Assembly: GCA_026003195.1 (NCBI GenBank)
Contig: BPGU01000002.1
Coordinates: forward strand, 744,001-808,000
From: Armatimonadota bacterium
GTDB lineage: Bacteria > Armatimonadota > HRBIN16
Reading direction: 5' to 3'
Length of the DNA: 64,000 bases
Shown: positions 34,982 through 44,120 of the stretch, piece after piece
Layout of the letters: each line of letters begins with the position of its first letter
How positions within the stretch are numbered: the first letter of the stretch is position 1
Notes under the pieces: generated by a model
What the model was told of the DNA's origin: nothing
The model's database searches: none
What the model saw: only the letters and a program-made list of their open reading frames with translations
Program-made: the position numbers and the translations under genes

Positions 34982-36121
34982 CTATGGGCGCAGCGTGGCT
35001 TTCACCTCGTCCCAATTCGGTGGGTCGGGGATGCCAAACATCTTGCGCTTGGTCTCCAGATAGAACAGGTAGTTCTCGTAGGTGACATCCGGCGGGCAGC
35101 GATGGTCTACGTGCGGGATATATCCGCCCTCCTCCACCAGCGGCTTCAGGCGCTCCAGCTCCCTCACAATGGCTTCTTTGCCCGCTATCAGCTGCGTCTT
35201 ATCCACCCCACCCATCAGCAACACGGATTTGCCGAACTTCTTGCGAATCAGCACGGGGTCGGAACCACCGCGCACTTCCAGCGGAAACATCACGTTCACC
35301 CCGCCCGCCAACCAGTGCTCCACCAGCTGCAGGATGTTACCGTCGCAGTCCACGTACACGATGTCTATCCCGAACCGGTCGCGCAAGGCATCTGTGATGC
35401 GTTTGTAACGTGGTGTCATCCATTGCCGGAACAGCTTCGGCGAGATAATGGGTCCCTTGTTGAACGCCATGTCCTCCCAAAACGCGGCGTAGTCCAGTTC
35501 CACATCGGCGGGGATTTTGTGGATAGCGGTCAACGCCATCTCCGTGAGATGTTCCATAATCTCTTCTACCAGCTCAGGCTGGTCCACGCAAGCGTAGGAG
35601 ACGCCTTCAAAGCCCATCCAGTCGCGAATCCATCCAAACAGGCTCCCGCAATACACGCCCAGCGGGTAATCACGATTTGCCACCGACTTTTTCCACTCCT
35701 CCCAGTCGGCGGGGTAGCGGCGAGGATCATCGGGGTCTAAGCGTTTCTTGAACTCCAGCCAGTCCTCGCGGCTCTTGATAGGAAACTCCAGATAGTGCGG
35801 AATGGTGGAGGTTCCATCCTTGTAGACAATGCTTTTCACGCCTGTTCCGTCTATCTGGATGCGGTAGCGGTCGGTCTCCTCCAGCACCTTTGACTCGAAG
35901 GGCGGTATCAGTCCCAGGTTAATGGGCACGCCTCCGCGTGGCGCAAAACCAAAAAACTGATTGGCTTTCCACTCTTCATCCACCCATTCCGGCAACCCCT
36001 GTTTGTGCCACTCCGTATATGTTTCCGTCCAGTAACCGAACTCCTCATCGGGTACGTGGTCTATCGGTTCGTAGTGAAAAGTCCTCAGCCACCTTTCACG
36101 GTGCGTCAAAGTCTCTCCCAT
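34982..36121 (-). CDS. uroporphyrinogen-decarboxylase-family protein
   Basis: Protein of 379 residues of the URO-D fold, with HRERWLRTFHYEPIDHVPDEE at the N-terminus and a TIM-barrel pattern including IDIVYVDCDGNILQLVEHWL and YIPHVDHRCPPDVTYENYLFYLE. True HemE motifs are absent, so it belongs to the broad MtaA/CmuA-like group, which includes corrinoid methyltransferases, and its substrate is unknown. It is transcribed divergently from the oxidoreductase/aldolase/nitrilase operon, which suggests a shared pathway or regulation. Confidence 0.85.
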   Translation of the reverse strand: MGETLTHRERWLRTFHYEPIDHVPDEEFGYWTETYTEWHKQGLPEWVDEEWKANQFFGFAPRGGVPINLGLIPPFESKVLEETDRYRIQIDGTGVKSIVYKDGTSTIPHYLEFPIKSREDWLEFKKRLDPDDPRRYPADWEEWKKSVANRDYPLGVYCGSLFGWIRDWMGFEGVSYACVDQPELVEEIMEHLTEMALTAIHKIPADVELDYAAFWEDMAFNKGPIISPKLFRQWMTPRYKRITDALRDRFGIDIVYVDCDGNILQLVEHWLAGGVNVMFPLEVRGGSDPVLIRKKFGKSVLLMGGVDKTQLIAGKEAIVRELERLKPLVEEGGYIPHVDHRCPPDVTYENYLFYLETKRKMFGIPDPPNWDEVKATLRP

Positions 36122-36342
36122 CGGCTATTCTCTCCCAAAGCGCGTTGATGTGTACATCTTTTCTGGACGGGCTCAGGCAACTCCTGCGAACGATTTCCTC
36201 CCGAAGTTTCGGAACCAGGTATAAGCGTGTCTGCATCACCGTGGTTGGGCTATGGGACACAAGGTTCTCACCCTGAGCGAACAGAAAATTGGCAGGAACC
36301 AGCGATCTGCTCGCGAATTTTCTTCGTCAGGAGGGTATGTCG

Positions 36343-37257
36343 ATGAGAATAGGTATTGTGGACTTAGACACCTCGCATCCACCCAGCTGGATTCCGATCG
36401 AACGCGAGCTGGGACACGAAATCGCAGGTGTGTGGGATGGCGGGTCCGTACATCCTTCAGGCTACGCAGAGCGGTTCGCGCAGGAACATGGCATTCCCCG
36501 CGTGTACCGTTCGCTGGAGGAGATGGCGAAGGATGTAGACTGTGCTATCCTTCACGGCTGTGACTGGGATACCCATATCGCCAAGGCGCGTCCCTTCGTC
36601 GAAGCGGGCAAGGCGATCCTGATCGATAAACCGCTGGCTGGCAAGCTGCGTGATCTGCGGCAGATAGTAGAGTGGGCACGCAGTGGCGCGCGCATCACCG
36701 GGGGGTCCTCCTTACGGTTTTGCTACGAGACCCAGCGCTGGCTGGCACAACCGATAGAAGAGCGAGGCACACCAGATACGGTCCTCTGCGGCTGTGCGGT
36801 GGACGAGTTCAACTACGGCATCCACGCCTACTCGATGTTAGCAGGGATTCTGGGAGGCGGTGCGCACAGCGTGCAGCATCTGGGCAAGGGCGTGCTGCGT
36901 CGTGTGGCGATACGCTGGGCAGACGGGCGCATGGGCATAGTGGTGATTGGAACGGCGGAGAAGTGGATGCCTTTCTACGCCACCATCGTCACCGAGAAAG
37001 GTGTGACCCAGTTTCAGGCAGATGCCTCGCAGCTTTATCGCGCCCTGCTGGAGAAGACCCTGCCTTATCTGGCAGGCGAGACGGAGACCCCCCCTGTGCC
37101 CATCGAGGAGCTGGTAGAACCCGAACTCTGGGCGTTAGCAGCACGGCAATCGTGGCTACAGGGCGACCGAGAAGTGCTGCTTTCGGAGGTTATTGACGAC
37201 GAGGGCTACGATGGTGCTGCCTTCGCGCAGGAGTACCGAAGGATGAAGTACCCGTGA
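36343..37257 (+). CDS. Gfo/Idh/MocA-type oxidoreductase
   Basis: Protein of 304 residues with the Rossmann half of the family: RIGIVDLDTSHPPSW, then the triad motif changed to DKP (ILIDKPLAGKLRD). The C-terminal half has GGSSLRFCYETQ. The N-terminal motif lacks the standard GxGxxG, as in several atypical members. The ATG at 36343 has AGGAGGG 7 bases upstream and is preferred over 36337 or 36289. First gene of a plus-strand operon with a second oxidoreductase, an aldolase-like protein and a nitrilase. Confidence 0.85.
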   Translation: MRIGIVDLDTSHPPSWIPIERELGHEIAGVWDGGSVHPSGYAERFAQEHGIPRVYRSLEEMAKDVDCAILHGCDWDTHIAKARPFVEAGKAILIDKPLAGKLRDLRQIVEWARSGARITGGSSLRFCYETQRWLAQPIEERGTPDTVLCGCAVDEFNYGIHAYSMLAGILGGGAHSVQHLGKGVLRRVAIRWADGRMGIVVIGTAEKWMPFYATIVTEKGVTQFQADASQLYRALLEKTLPYLAGETETPPVPIEELVEPELWALAARQSWLQGDREVLLSEVIDDEGYDGAAFAQEYRRMKYP

Positions 37258-37273
37258 CAAGAGGTGCAACGTC

Positions 37274-38233
37274 ATGAGCGATAGAATCCCTGTAGCCTTT
37301 GTGGGTGCGGGGTCACATGCCAACTATGCACACTACCCCTCCCTCAGCGAGATGGAAGATGTGCACATTGTTGCGGTCTGTGACCTCCACCCGGAGCGCG
37401 CTGCCTCCACCGCGCAAAGATGGAACATTGCGCACACCTACACCGATTACCGTCAGATGCTGGAGGAGACACAGCCGCAGGCGGTGTATATCATCCTGCC
37501 TCCGCACCAGATGTTTGATATCGTGGTGGACTGCCTGAACCGCAAACTGCACGTGTTTATCGAGAAACCGCCCGGAATCACGCTGGAGCAAACGCGCAAC
37601 CTTGCCCGCCTTGCGGAAAAGAACGGCTGCCTGACGATGGTGGGCTTCCAGCGGCGTTTCGTACCGGTAGTGGTGCAGGCGAGGCGCAAGGTGGAGGAGC
37701 GAGGTGCCATCACGCAGTGTCTGGCACGGTTCGTGAAGAGTGGAGGCACTGACGACTACTATGGCGGAGCGGTGGACATCCTCACCTGTGACGCCATCCA
37801 CGCCGTAGATAATCTCCGCTGGATGGGTGGCGAGGTCAAGAAGATAGTGAGCAAGGTAGACCGCTTCCATGCGCCGGTAGACAACGCCTTCAACGCGCTG
37901 GTGGAGTTTGAAAGCGGTGCGGTGGGAATCCTGCTCACCAACTGGGTGACAGGAAGGCGCATCTACTCGGTAGAAATGCACGCCTTCAATATCTCTGCCT
38001 ACGCCGAACCCGACGACCGTGCCCTGATCTACCGCGACGGCTCACTGGAACCAGAGGTCATCCTGAACACGGAAGCGGCGGGCAGCCACGCGCCGCATCG
38101 CTACCTCGGCTTTTACGATGAGAACCGCCATTTCATCGAATGCGTAAAGAGTGGGCAACAGCCGCAAACGTGTTTCGCCGATGCGGTGAAGACAATGGAG
38201 CTGGTGGAGAGGATCCGACATGAACGCCTTTGA
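37274..38233 (+). CDS. Gfo/Idh/MocA oxidoreductase
   Basis: Oxidoreductase of 319 residues. AFVGAGSHANYAHYPSL at the Rossmann start, EKP in VFIEKPPGITLEQTRN and, in the C-terminal domain, GGAVDILTCDAIHAVDNLRW with the His of the family. It starts 16 bases after the first gene and overlaps the DapA-like gene by 14 bases, so the operon is tightly coupled. Two oxidoreductases in tandem suggest oxidation and reduction steps on one sugar-derived intermediate (inference). Confidence 0.92.
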   Translation: MSDRIPVAFVGAGSHANYAHYPSLSEMEDVHIVAVCDLHPERAASTAQRWNIAHTYTDYRQMLEETQPQAVYIILPPHQMFDIVVDCLNRKLHVFIEKPPGITLEQTRNLARLAEKNGCLTMVGFQRRFVPVVVQARRKVEERGAITQCLARFVKSGGTDDYYGGAVDILTCDAIHAVDNLRWMGGEVKKIVSKVDRFHAPVDNAFNALVEFESGAVGILLTNWVTGRRIYSVEMHAFNISAYAEPDDRALIYRDGSLEPEVILNTEAAGSHAPHRYLGFYDENRHFIECVKSGQQPQTCFADAVKTMELVERIRHERL

Positions 38234-39266
38234 GGTGCTGCGACGAGGCGTGGTCATTCCCGCCAGTCCGCTCGCCCTGAACGCACAGCGACGCTGGGAC
38301 GAGCGCAGGCAACGTGCCCTGTGGCGATATTACTCCGCTGCGGGAGCGGGCGGAATAGCGGTGGGTGTGCATACCACACAGTTCGCCATTCGCGACCCGC
38401 AAATCGGGCTGTTCCGTCCCCTGCTGGAGCTGGCAAAGGAGGAGTTGGACCGCGCAGACGCCACACGCTCCGAACCGCTGGTGCGTATTGCAGGCATCTG
38501 CGGAGATACCCGACAGGCGGTATCCGAAGCGGAGCTGGCAAGAGATTTAGGTTTTCATGCGGGATTGCTCAGCCTCTCCGCGCTGAAGAACGCTGATGAC
38601 GACGGTCTGATAGCGCACTGCCGTCGCGTGGCGGAGGTGATACCGCTGATGGGCTTCTACTTGCAGCCTGCGGTGGGCGGACGGGTGCTGAGCTACCGCT
38701 TCTGGCGACGGTTTGCGGAGATAGGGAACGTGGTCGCTATCAAGATTGCTCCCTTTAACCGATACCAGACACTGGATGTAGTGCGCGCGATCGCGGAAGC
38801 CGGGCGCGAAGATATCGCCCTCTACACGGGCAACGACGATAACATCGTGCTGGACCTGCTCACACCGTATCGCTTTACCATTGGGGACAGGCAGGTGGAA
38901 CGACGTATCGTGGGGGGCTTGCTGGGGCACTGGGCGGTGTGGACCAAACGCGCGGTGGAACTGCTGGAACGTTGTCACACCGCCGCACGGGAAGAAACTG
39001 TCCCCGCCGACCTGTTACGTCTGGCGGTAGAGGTAACCGACTGCAATGCCGCCTTCTTCGACGCCGCCAACGGCTTCAGGGGATGCATCGCGGGCATCCA
39101 CGAAGTGTTGCGTCGTCAAGGCTTGCTGGAGGGTATCTGGTGTCTGGACCCGGATGAGACGCTCAGCCCCGGGCAGATGGAGGAGATTGAGCGCGTGATC
39201 CGAAACTATCCTCATCTCAACGACGACGCCTTCGTCGCAGAACACCTGCACGAATGGTTGTCTTAG
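38220..39266 (+). CDS. DapA-family aldolase/lyase
   Basis: Protein of 348 residues of the dihydrodipicolinate synthase/N-acetylneuraminate lyase superfamily. The Schiff-base Lys is Lys175 (NVVAIKIAPF); the substrate region before it reads PLMGFYLQPAVGG. The N-terminal segment RRWDERRQRALWRYYSAAGAGGIAVGVHT replaces the usual GGTTGE loop, and the protein is ~50 residues longer than DapA, so another aldolase or dehydratase reaction on a keto-acid is likely. Overlaps the upstream oxidoreductase by 14 bases and is followed 8 bases later by a nitrilase. Confidence 0.85.
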   Translation: MNAFEVLRRGVVIPASPLALNAQRRWDERRQRALWRYYSAAGAGGIAVGVHTTQFAIRDPQIGLFRPLLELAKEELDRADATRSEPLVRIAGICGDTRQAVSEAELARDLGFHAGLLSLSALKNADDDGLIAHCRRVAEVIPLMGFYLQPAVGGRVLSYRFWRRFAEIGNVVAIKIAPFNRYQTLDVVRAIAEAGREDIALYTGNDDNIVLDLLTPYRFTIGDRQVERRIVGGLLGHWAVWTKRAVELLERCHTAAREETVPADLLRLAVEVTDCNAAFFDAANGFRGCIAGIHEVLRRQGLLEGIWCLDPDETLSPGQMEEIERVIRNYPHLNDDAFVAEHLHEWLS

Positions 39267-39273
39267 GGGGCGT

Positions 39274-40191
39274 ATGATGGCACGCTGGGTCAGGTTGTGT
39301 AGCATCAACTTTCAGGGGCAGGGCAGCCGCGAGGCAAACTGGCAAACCGCTTCACAGCTGCTGGAGCAGGCGCTGTGGGATACCCCTGACCTGATTCTTC
39401 TACCCGAGACCTTCACCGGGCTGGGCATGAGCGAGCACGACTGGTTGAACACCGCCGAACCAATGGATGGCGAGACGATGACCCGCCTGAGCAGCATCGC
39501 CCGCCAGCATCAGGCGTATATCGCCTGCCCTATCCTGCTCCAACACCGAAGCACTGTGTACAATGCGATTATCCTGCTCGATCGCGCGGGCAGAGTCGCT
39601 GGCAGCTATTACAAGATGTTTCCCACACTGGGCGAGCTGTCTCTGGGTGTGACACCTGGCGCAGAGGCAACGGTGATCGAGACCGATTTCGGCAAGGTGG
39701 GTTTCGCGATATGCTTTGACCTCAACTTCCGTGAGGTGGCGGACGACCTGCACGCGAAAGGAGCGGAGCTGGTCTGCTTCAGCTCCATGTATCCGGGTGG
39801 GATGCAGCTACAGCACTGGTCCTTAGAGCACCGCTGGTGGATGTTGAGTGCGATCGGCTCGCCACAGGGAGTGCTGGTAGACCCGCTGGGGCGCGTGCGC
39901 AAAGGAGCACAACCCAGCTATCAGCCTGTCCTGAGCGCAAGCGTGAACCTGGACTGCCTGGTGGCGCATCTGGACTACAACCACGACAAACTTCAGCAGA
40001 TCCAGCGCGATTACGGGCGCGAGGTAGAGGTGGACATCCTGCAGCCGGAGGCACGTTTCTTACTCACCTGCCACCGCCAGGACACGAGCGCAGCGGAAAT
40101 AGCGCAGCAGTATGACCTGCTGCTCTGGGACGAATACTTCCGCCGCGCGCGCCACGAGCGAAGCACTCGACTGATAAGACAGGCAGACTAA
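39274..40191 (+). CDS. nitrilase-family carbon-nitrogen hydrolase
   Basis: Hydrolase of 305 residues with the Glu-Lys-Cys triad of the nitrilase superfamily: Glu45 (LILLPETFTG), Lys114 (SYYKMFPT) and Cys147 (FAICFDLNFRE). It is predicted to hydrolyse an amide or nitrile. Last gene of the plus-strand operon, with the stop codon overlapping the convergent M28 peptidase by 4 bases. Together with the aldolase and oxidoreductases it suggests the breakdown of an N-containing sugar acid or amide. Confidence 0.9.
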   Translation: MMARWVRLCSINFQGQGSREANWQTASQLLEQALWDTPDLILLPETFTGLGMSEHDWLNTAEPMDGETMTRLSSIARQHQAYIACPILLQHRSTVYNAIILLDRAGRVAGSYYKMFPTLGELSLGVTPGAEATVIETDFGKVGFAICFDLNFREVADDLHAKGAELVCFSSMYPGGMQLQHWSLEHRWWMLSAIGSPQGVLVDPLGRVRKGAQPSYQPVLSASVNLDCLVAHLDYNHDKLQQIQRDYGREVEVDILQPEARFLLTCHRQDTSAAEIAQQYDLLLWDEYFRRARHERSTRLIRQAD

Positions 40192-42014
40192 TCCGACCTG
40201 GCTTCCAGCGTCAGGGTCAGTTCCACCTCTTTGCCGTCGCGCAGCACCACGACGGTCACTGTGTCGCCCGGCTTATAGCGGTTCAGAGCGTCCATGTAGT
40301 CATAGATATTTTCCACTTTCTGGTCACCGAAGCGCACAATCACATCGCCGCTGCGTACACCCGCCTTTTGTGCTGGACTGCCCTCGCGTACGCCTGACAG
40401 GCGCAGTCCCTTCACGTCCTCGCTGTAGTCGGGTATCGTGCCCACGTAGGCGCGAACACCTCGCTCGGCACCGCCAGTGCGTCGAGGCGTCGCCTGCGGC
40501 TCGCTATACGAGATGCGCTCTGGGGCATTGGCGATGCGCTCGGCAATGCTGGCGACAAAGCGCACCACGCGAGCCGCCCCTGCGGCGTTAATGGTCTCTG
40601 GCTTATCGGCAGGTGTGTGGTACTCGCGGTGCATGCCCGTGAAGAAGAACAGCACCGGTATCTTTCTGGCGAGGAAGGGAGCGTGGTCGCTACCGCCACC
40701 TATCGCGCCGCCACCTGTGGACAGGTTGAACCCCGCCTCGGCGTTGAGTTCTTCCAGCAGCGGTCGCCACGCCGGAGACGAGTCCGCCCCAATCACGCTC
40801 AGCTGGTCGTCACGCAAACGCCCAATCATGTCCATATTGAGCATGGCGACCGTTTTCTCCAGCGGGATAATCGGATGGCGGGTATAATGCGCGGATCCCA
40901 GCAAACCGATTTCCTCGCCGGAGAACGCCATAAAGATTAATGACCGCTTGGGCGGATTGGCAGCGAAGTATTGCGCCAGCTCCAGCACGCCCGCCGTGCC
41001 GGAGGCGTTGTCGTCTGCACCGTAGTGTATCGCGGGCAGCTTGCCAGTGTACATGGAACCTCCCTGATAGCCCCACCCCAGGTGGTCCATGTGCGCACCG
41101 ATCACGATGTACTCGTCTTTCAGCTTCGGGTCGGTGCCTTCCACGACACCGATAATATTTGCCGTCGCACCGTACTTTTGAATCACCTCTGTCTGCACGG
41201 TTGCCGAGGCATTACTCAGCGGTCGTCCCTTCGGGTTCTGCCACAGTTCGTCCAGTGAAACCCCACACGCGGCAAGCAACTTCTCTGCCGCCTTCCGGCG
41301 CAGGATAACGACAGGAATACCCGAGTCGGCACCCCGCCCGGCAATCACAGCAGAGAGAGGCGAATCCTCTTTTTGTATCACTATCAGAGCGACTGCGCCC
41401 TGCTCTTTGGCAGTGCGCGCCTTTGCTCGTGCGGACTGGTACGCGCGCAGCAGGTTCGGTCCCTCAGTCACAGGCGGTGTTCCCTCCAGGGCGATGACCA
41501 CCTTGCCCTTCACATCCAGCCCGGTGTAGTCCTCGTGACCGGCAAGGGCGGTATGGATACCATAGCCGGCAAACACCAGTTCGCCCTTTGCAGTGCCGGT
41601 GCTGGCAACCGATTCAGGCATAAAATCCTCGTGCAGTTTGAAGGAAAGCCTTTTGCCGTTGACCTGTGCCTCCAGCCGGTTTGCCTTGCCTGCCTCTGCT
41701 CCCACGTATACGCGGAACGGCTGAAAGTAACCGCTGCCGTCCATGGGCGCCTGCAGGTCGTGATAGCGCAAGGTGCCTATGGGTTTCAAACCGTACTCGG
41801 CGAAGCGTTCGGCGATATAGTAGGCAGCCAGCTCGTTGCCTTTTGTGCCCGATCCGCGACCTTCGAACTCCTCCGATGCCAGAGTGAAGATGTGTGACCA
41901 GATGCGCCAGGAATGGATGCCGGTAGCCCCTTTGCGCACATCGGCGTAAGCGCTCAGTGCCAGCATCAACCCCAGCGTCAGTGCGAACCATAAACGGTAG
42001 CGGCGAAAAAGCAT
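40188..42014 (-). CDS. M28 aminopeptidase-like protein with PA and PDZ domains
   Basis: Exported protein of 608 residues. Signal peptide at residues ~5-24. A PA-type insert (~120-290) precedes the M28 zinc peptidase domain with metal ligands in GAHMDHLGWG, HYGADDNASGTAG, SGEEIGLLGSAHY, MLNMDMIGR and HTPADKPETIN. The C-terminus is a PDZ domain (GLRLSGVREGSPAQKAGVRSG). It is likely a secreted aminopeptidase. The ATG is preceded by GAGGAGG. It ends within 4 bases of the plus-strand nitrilase stop. Confidence 0.9.
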   Translation of the reverse strand: MLFRRYRLWFALTLGLMLALSAYADVRKGATGIHSWRIWSHIFTLASEEFEGRGSGTKGNELAAYYIAERFAEYGLKPIGTLRYHDLQAPMDGSGYFQPFRVYVGAEAGKANRLEAQVNGKRLSFKLHEDFMPESVASTGTAKGELVFAGYGIHTALAGHEDYTGLDVKGKVVIALEGTPPVTEGPNLLRAYQSARAKARTAKEQGAVALIVIQKEDSPLSAVIAGRGADSGIPVVILRRKAAEKLLAACGVSLDELWQNPKGRPLSNASATVQTEVIQKYGATANIIGVVEGTDPKLKDEYIVIGAHMDHLGWGYQGGSMYTGKLPAIHYGADDNASGTAGVLELAQYFAANPPKRSLIFMAFSGEEIGLLGSAHYTRHPIIPLEKTVAMLNMDMIGRLRDDQLSVIGADSSPAWRPLLEELNAEAGFNLSTGGGAIGGGSDHAPFLARKIPVLFFFTGMHREYHTPADKPETINAAGAARVVRFVASIAERIANAPERISYSEPQATPRRTGGAERGVRAYVGTIPDYSEDVKGLRLSGVREGSPAQKAGVRSGDVIVRFGDQKVENIYDYMDALNRYKPGDTVTVVVLRDGKEVELTLTLEARSD

Positions 42015-42057
42015 CCCGATACTCCTCCTCGTGAGCCGATGTGTCTTATAGTTTACC

Positions 42058-42819
42058 CTACTCCAGAGGCCATTCTCTCAGTTCCTGCAACAGCGCTTCG
42101 GCAGTGAGGTCCAGGTGTATCGGCGTGACCGAGATCTTGCCCGCGCGGATGGCGGCGACGTCGCTGTCGGGGGGAACCTCCTCGTTGGCAAGGCTACCGG
42201 TCAGCCAGTAGTACTTGCGTCCCCAGGGGTCCACCCGCGCCTCCACACGATCCACGTACTGGCGCGTTCCCTGCCTGGTCACCGCAACGCCCTTCACCTG
42301 TTCCATGACGCAGTTGGGCACGTTGACGTTCAGCAACGTATGCGGAGGCAGACGACGTTCGTGCAACACCTTTGCCAGCTTGCGGGCGAAATGGAAGGCG
42401 GCGTCATATTCCGGCGGCTCATCATCGCCACAGCATACCGAGATCGCCACCGAGGGGATGTTAAAAATCGCTCCCTCCATCGCCGCCGACACTGTGCCCG
42501 AATAGGTCACATCCCAGCCCAGATTGGCGCCCTGATTGATGCCCGAGAACACCAGGTCACATCGTCCGTTCATGACCACTGTGACGCCCAGAGTCACGCA
42601 ATCGGAAGGCGTGCCGTTGGTGGAATAGCCCAGCGAACCGTCGCCCATGCGTACAGTGTGCAGCCGAAGCGGCTTGTGCAGGGTAATAGAGTGTCCGGAA
42701 CCGCTACGCGGGCGTTCGGGGGCGACCACAAACACCTCACCCAGCGGTTCCAGAGCGCGCTTGAGCATCAGCAGGCCTTCCGCTAAGATACCGTCGTCGT
42801 TGGTTACCAGTATGCGCAT
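42058..42819 (-). CDS. surE: 5'/3'-nucleotidase SurE
   Basis: Survival protein SurE, 253 residues, a metal-dependent nucleoside monophosphatase. Metal motif MRILVTNDDGI at the N-terminus, the family segments PERPRSGSGHSITLHKPLR and VFSGINQGANLGWDVTYSGTV are all present. ATGs occur at 42828 and 42819; the latter is chosen since it matches the family start and the promoter's -10 box is only 10 bases upstream, so the mRNA may be nearly leaderless. Confidence 0.95.
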   Translation of the reverse strand: MRILVTNDDGILAEGLLMLKRALEPLGEVFVVAPERPRSGSGHSITLHKPLRLHTVRMGDGSLGYSTNGTPSDCVTLGVTVVMNGRCDLVFSGINQGANLGWDVTYSGTVSAAMEGAIFNIPSVAISVCCGDDEPPEYDAAFHFARKLAKVLHERRLPPHTLLNVNVPNCVMEQVKGVAVTRQGTRQYVDRVEARVDPWGRKYYWLTGSLANEEVPPDSDVAAIRAGKISVTPIHLDLTAEALLQELREWPLE

Positions 42820-42828
42820 AGCGGTCAT

Positions 42829-42857
42829 ATCTTAGCACAAAGCGCAAGGGCTTGCAA
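42829..42857 (-). promoter_or_regulatory. promoter of surE with minimal leader
   Basis: On the minus strand TTGCAA (42857-42852), a 17-base spacer and TAAGAT (42834-42829) preceded by TGC. The hexamer ends 10 bases before the chosen ATG and one base before the earlier ATG. Confidence 0.6.
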
Positions 42858-42861
42858 AGGG

Positions 42862-43683
42862 CTAGCTCTCCTCGACAGGAATGACCTGTGCGCTCAACCA
42901 GGCGTATGCCTTGATGGTTCCACCGGTGTGTGGTGTACCCTCCACATCCTCTTCCAGGGCAACCACGTCCACGCTGCCCCCATAGGTATCCACCAGCATC
43001 GCCAGGAAGTTCTTGCCGGTGTGAGGATTTTGTAGCCGGTGCAGTTCCACGATGCGGCCGGTCAGCAAGGCATAATTCCCCGCCACGTTGTCGCTGGCGC
43101 CCTCGTTGATAGGCAACATCGCCTGCGGTGCGAGGCGCAGGGTGACCAGTTCGCCCGTCTCTTCGTCCTCGGTCTCCGTGAGGATGCTGTGGTCGGACTG
43201 CAGGTAGCTCTGCTCGTCGTCAAAGCACCATGCTTCCTGCGCAAAGGCGGCGATCTGCAGGGTGACCATGCGCGGCAGTATCTTCCATGCGTGCAGATGG
43301 GTGGAGAAGTCACGCAGATCGACGCTGAAGGGATAATAGCCCGTCTCGGGGTCTTCCACGCTCAGAGGACTGCTCCAGCCGTACAACGCACCGGTGAGTT
43401 GTTCCTCGTCGTAGGGCACCATCTCCACCACCGCCGCCTGCATACGCCCTGCGCCGTTGTAGTGGGGTTCCAGGTCCACCACTTCCATGGGCGCAGGCTC
43501 AGCACCGGGCTCGGCTTTTCCGCCTTTCATCGCCAGCCATATTTGTGCTCCGTTGGGCGCCTGCCACACAAAGTACGCGCCGTTCTCCACCTCATAGCCT
43601 TCGCTCTCCGTGAGGATGGTGTGAAGGGCGTTCACCAGGGATTGCGCCTCGTCGTAACCGAGGCATCGTGCGTGGGTTATCAT
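42862..43683 (-). CDS. protein of unknown function
   Basis: Protein of 273 residues with no signal peptide or membrane segment. It is acidic, with a repeated motif type: HTILTESEGYEVENGAYFVW near the start and DHSILTETEDEETGELVTL near 165, suggesting two related domains. The C-terminus (GGTIKAYAWLSAQVIPVEE) resembles an OB-like strand set. AAAGGAGCC precedes the ATG. Not recognised as a known family; function is open. The gene lies upstream of surE on the same strand, separated by 34 bases containing the surE promoter. Confidence 0.65.
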   Translation of the reverse strand: MITHARCLGYDEAQSLVNALHTILTESEGYEVENGAYFVWQAPNGAQIWLAMKGGKAEPGAEPAPMEVVDLEPHYNGAGRMQAAVVEMVPYDEEQLTGALYGWSSPLSVEDPETGYYPFSVDLRDFSTHLHAWKILPRMVTLQIAAFAQEAWCFDDEQSYLQSDHSILTETEDEETGELVTLRLAPQAMLPINEGASDNVAGNYALLTGRIVELHRLQNPHTGKNFLAMLVDTYGGSVDVVALEEDVEGTPHTGGTIKAYAWLSAQVIPVEES

Positions 43684-43862
43684 GATGTATCAGGCTCCTT
43701 TCACCCGCCGGGCATCTGTCACATCCTTTGTCAGGAGGGCAAGACGCACTGGGGGATTTTCTTTTGTGCATATGACAGAAGTTCATTCGTAGCGAGCCCG
43801 TTCGATTCCTGCACGCAGGGACGCGGCAGGATGATTTTTGGCACGGAGAAAGCAGGGAAAAC

Positions 43863-44052
43863 CTGAGGGTGTTCGAGAATTGTTGAAAAGTTGGTTGTAG
43901 CGCAAGGAGAGAGGCGTTCTTGCTATCCCTGCCTTACCTCACCCCCGTCCCCTCTCCTGCGAGGAGAGGGGCGTTCCCTCTTCCCTTGCAGGGAAGGGGG
44001 CAAGGGGGTTAGGTTATCTATCCATTCAACCAGCAATTTCGAACACCCTCGG
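43863..44052. mobile_element. MITE-like palindromic element
   Basis: About 190 bases bounded by imperfect inverted repeats: 43863-43885 (CTGAGGGTGTTCGAGAATTG) and 44031-44052 as its reverse complement with two mismatches and one indel. Inside are two hairpins: CCCCTCTCCT (43949-43958) pairing perfectly with 43962-43971, and 43976-43985 with 43991-44000. Outside these hairpins, ACCTCACCCCC and GGGGGTTAGGT pair imperfectly, enclosing both. No transposase is encoded, so it would be non-autonomous. Confidence 0.55.
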
Positions 44053-44058
44053 AAAACC

Positions 44059-44086
44059 TTGACTTTTTTTTTCGATGGGGTAGAAT
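44059..44086 (+). promoter_or_regulatory. promoter upstream of the secreted gene pair
   Basis: TTGACT (44059-44064), a 16-base spacer that includes a T8 run, and TAGAAT (44081-44086). It lies immediately after the MITE-like element. Confidence 0.6.
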
Positions 44087-44120
44087 GTAGGTGCAATCTA
44101 GCCTAAGGAGGGTTACAATC

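Larger units (their letters stand above)
43684..44120. other. intergenic region with MITE-like insertion
   Basis: A 437-bp region. 43684-43862 shows nothing clear. 43863-44052 is a palindromic element (listed separately). 44059-44086 is a promoter for the following genes. A short frame at 43891-44106 arises from the repeats and is not taken as a gene. Confidence 0.6.

Noticed and set aside
43891-44106. Short frame inside the palindromic element
   Set aside because: Produced by the repeat arms; no ribosome site.
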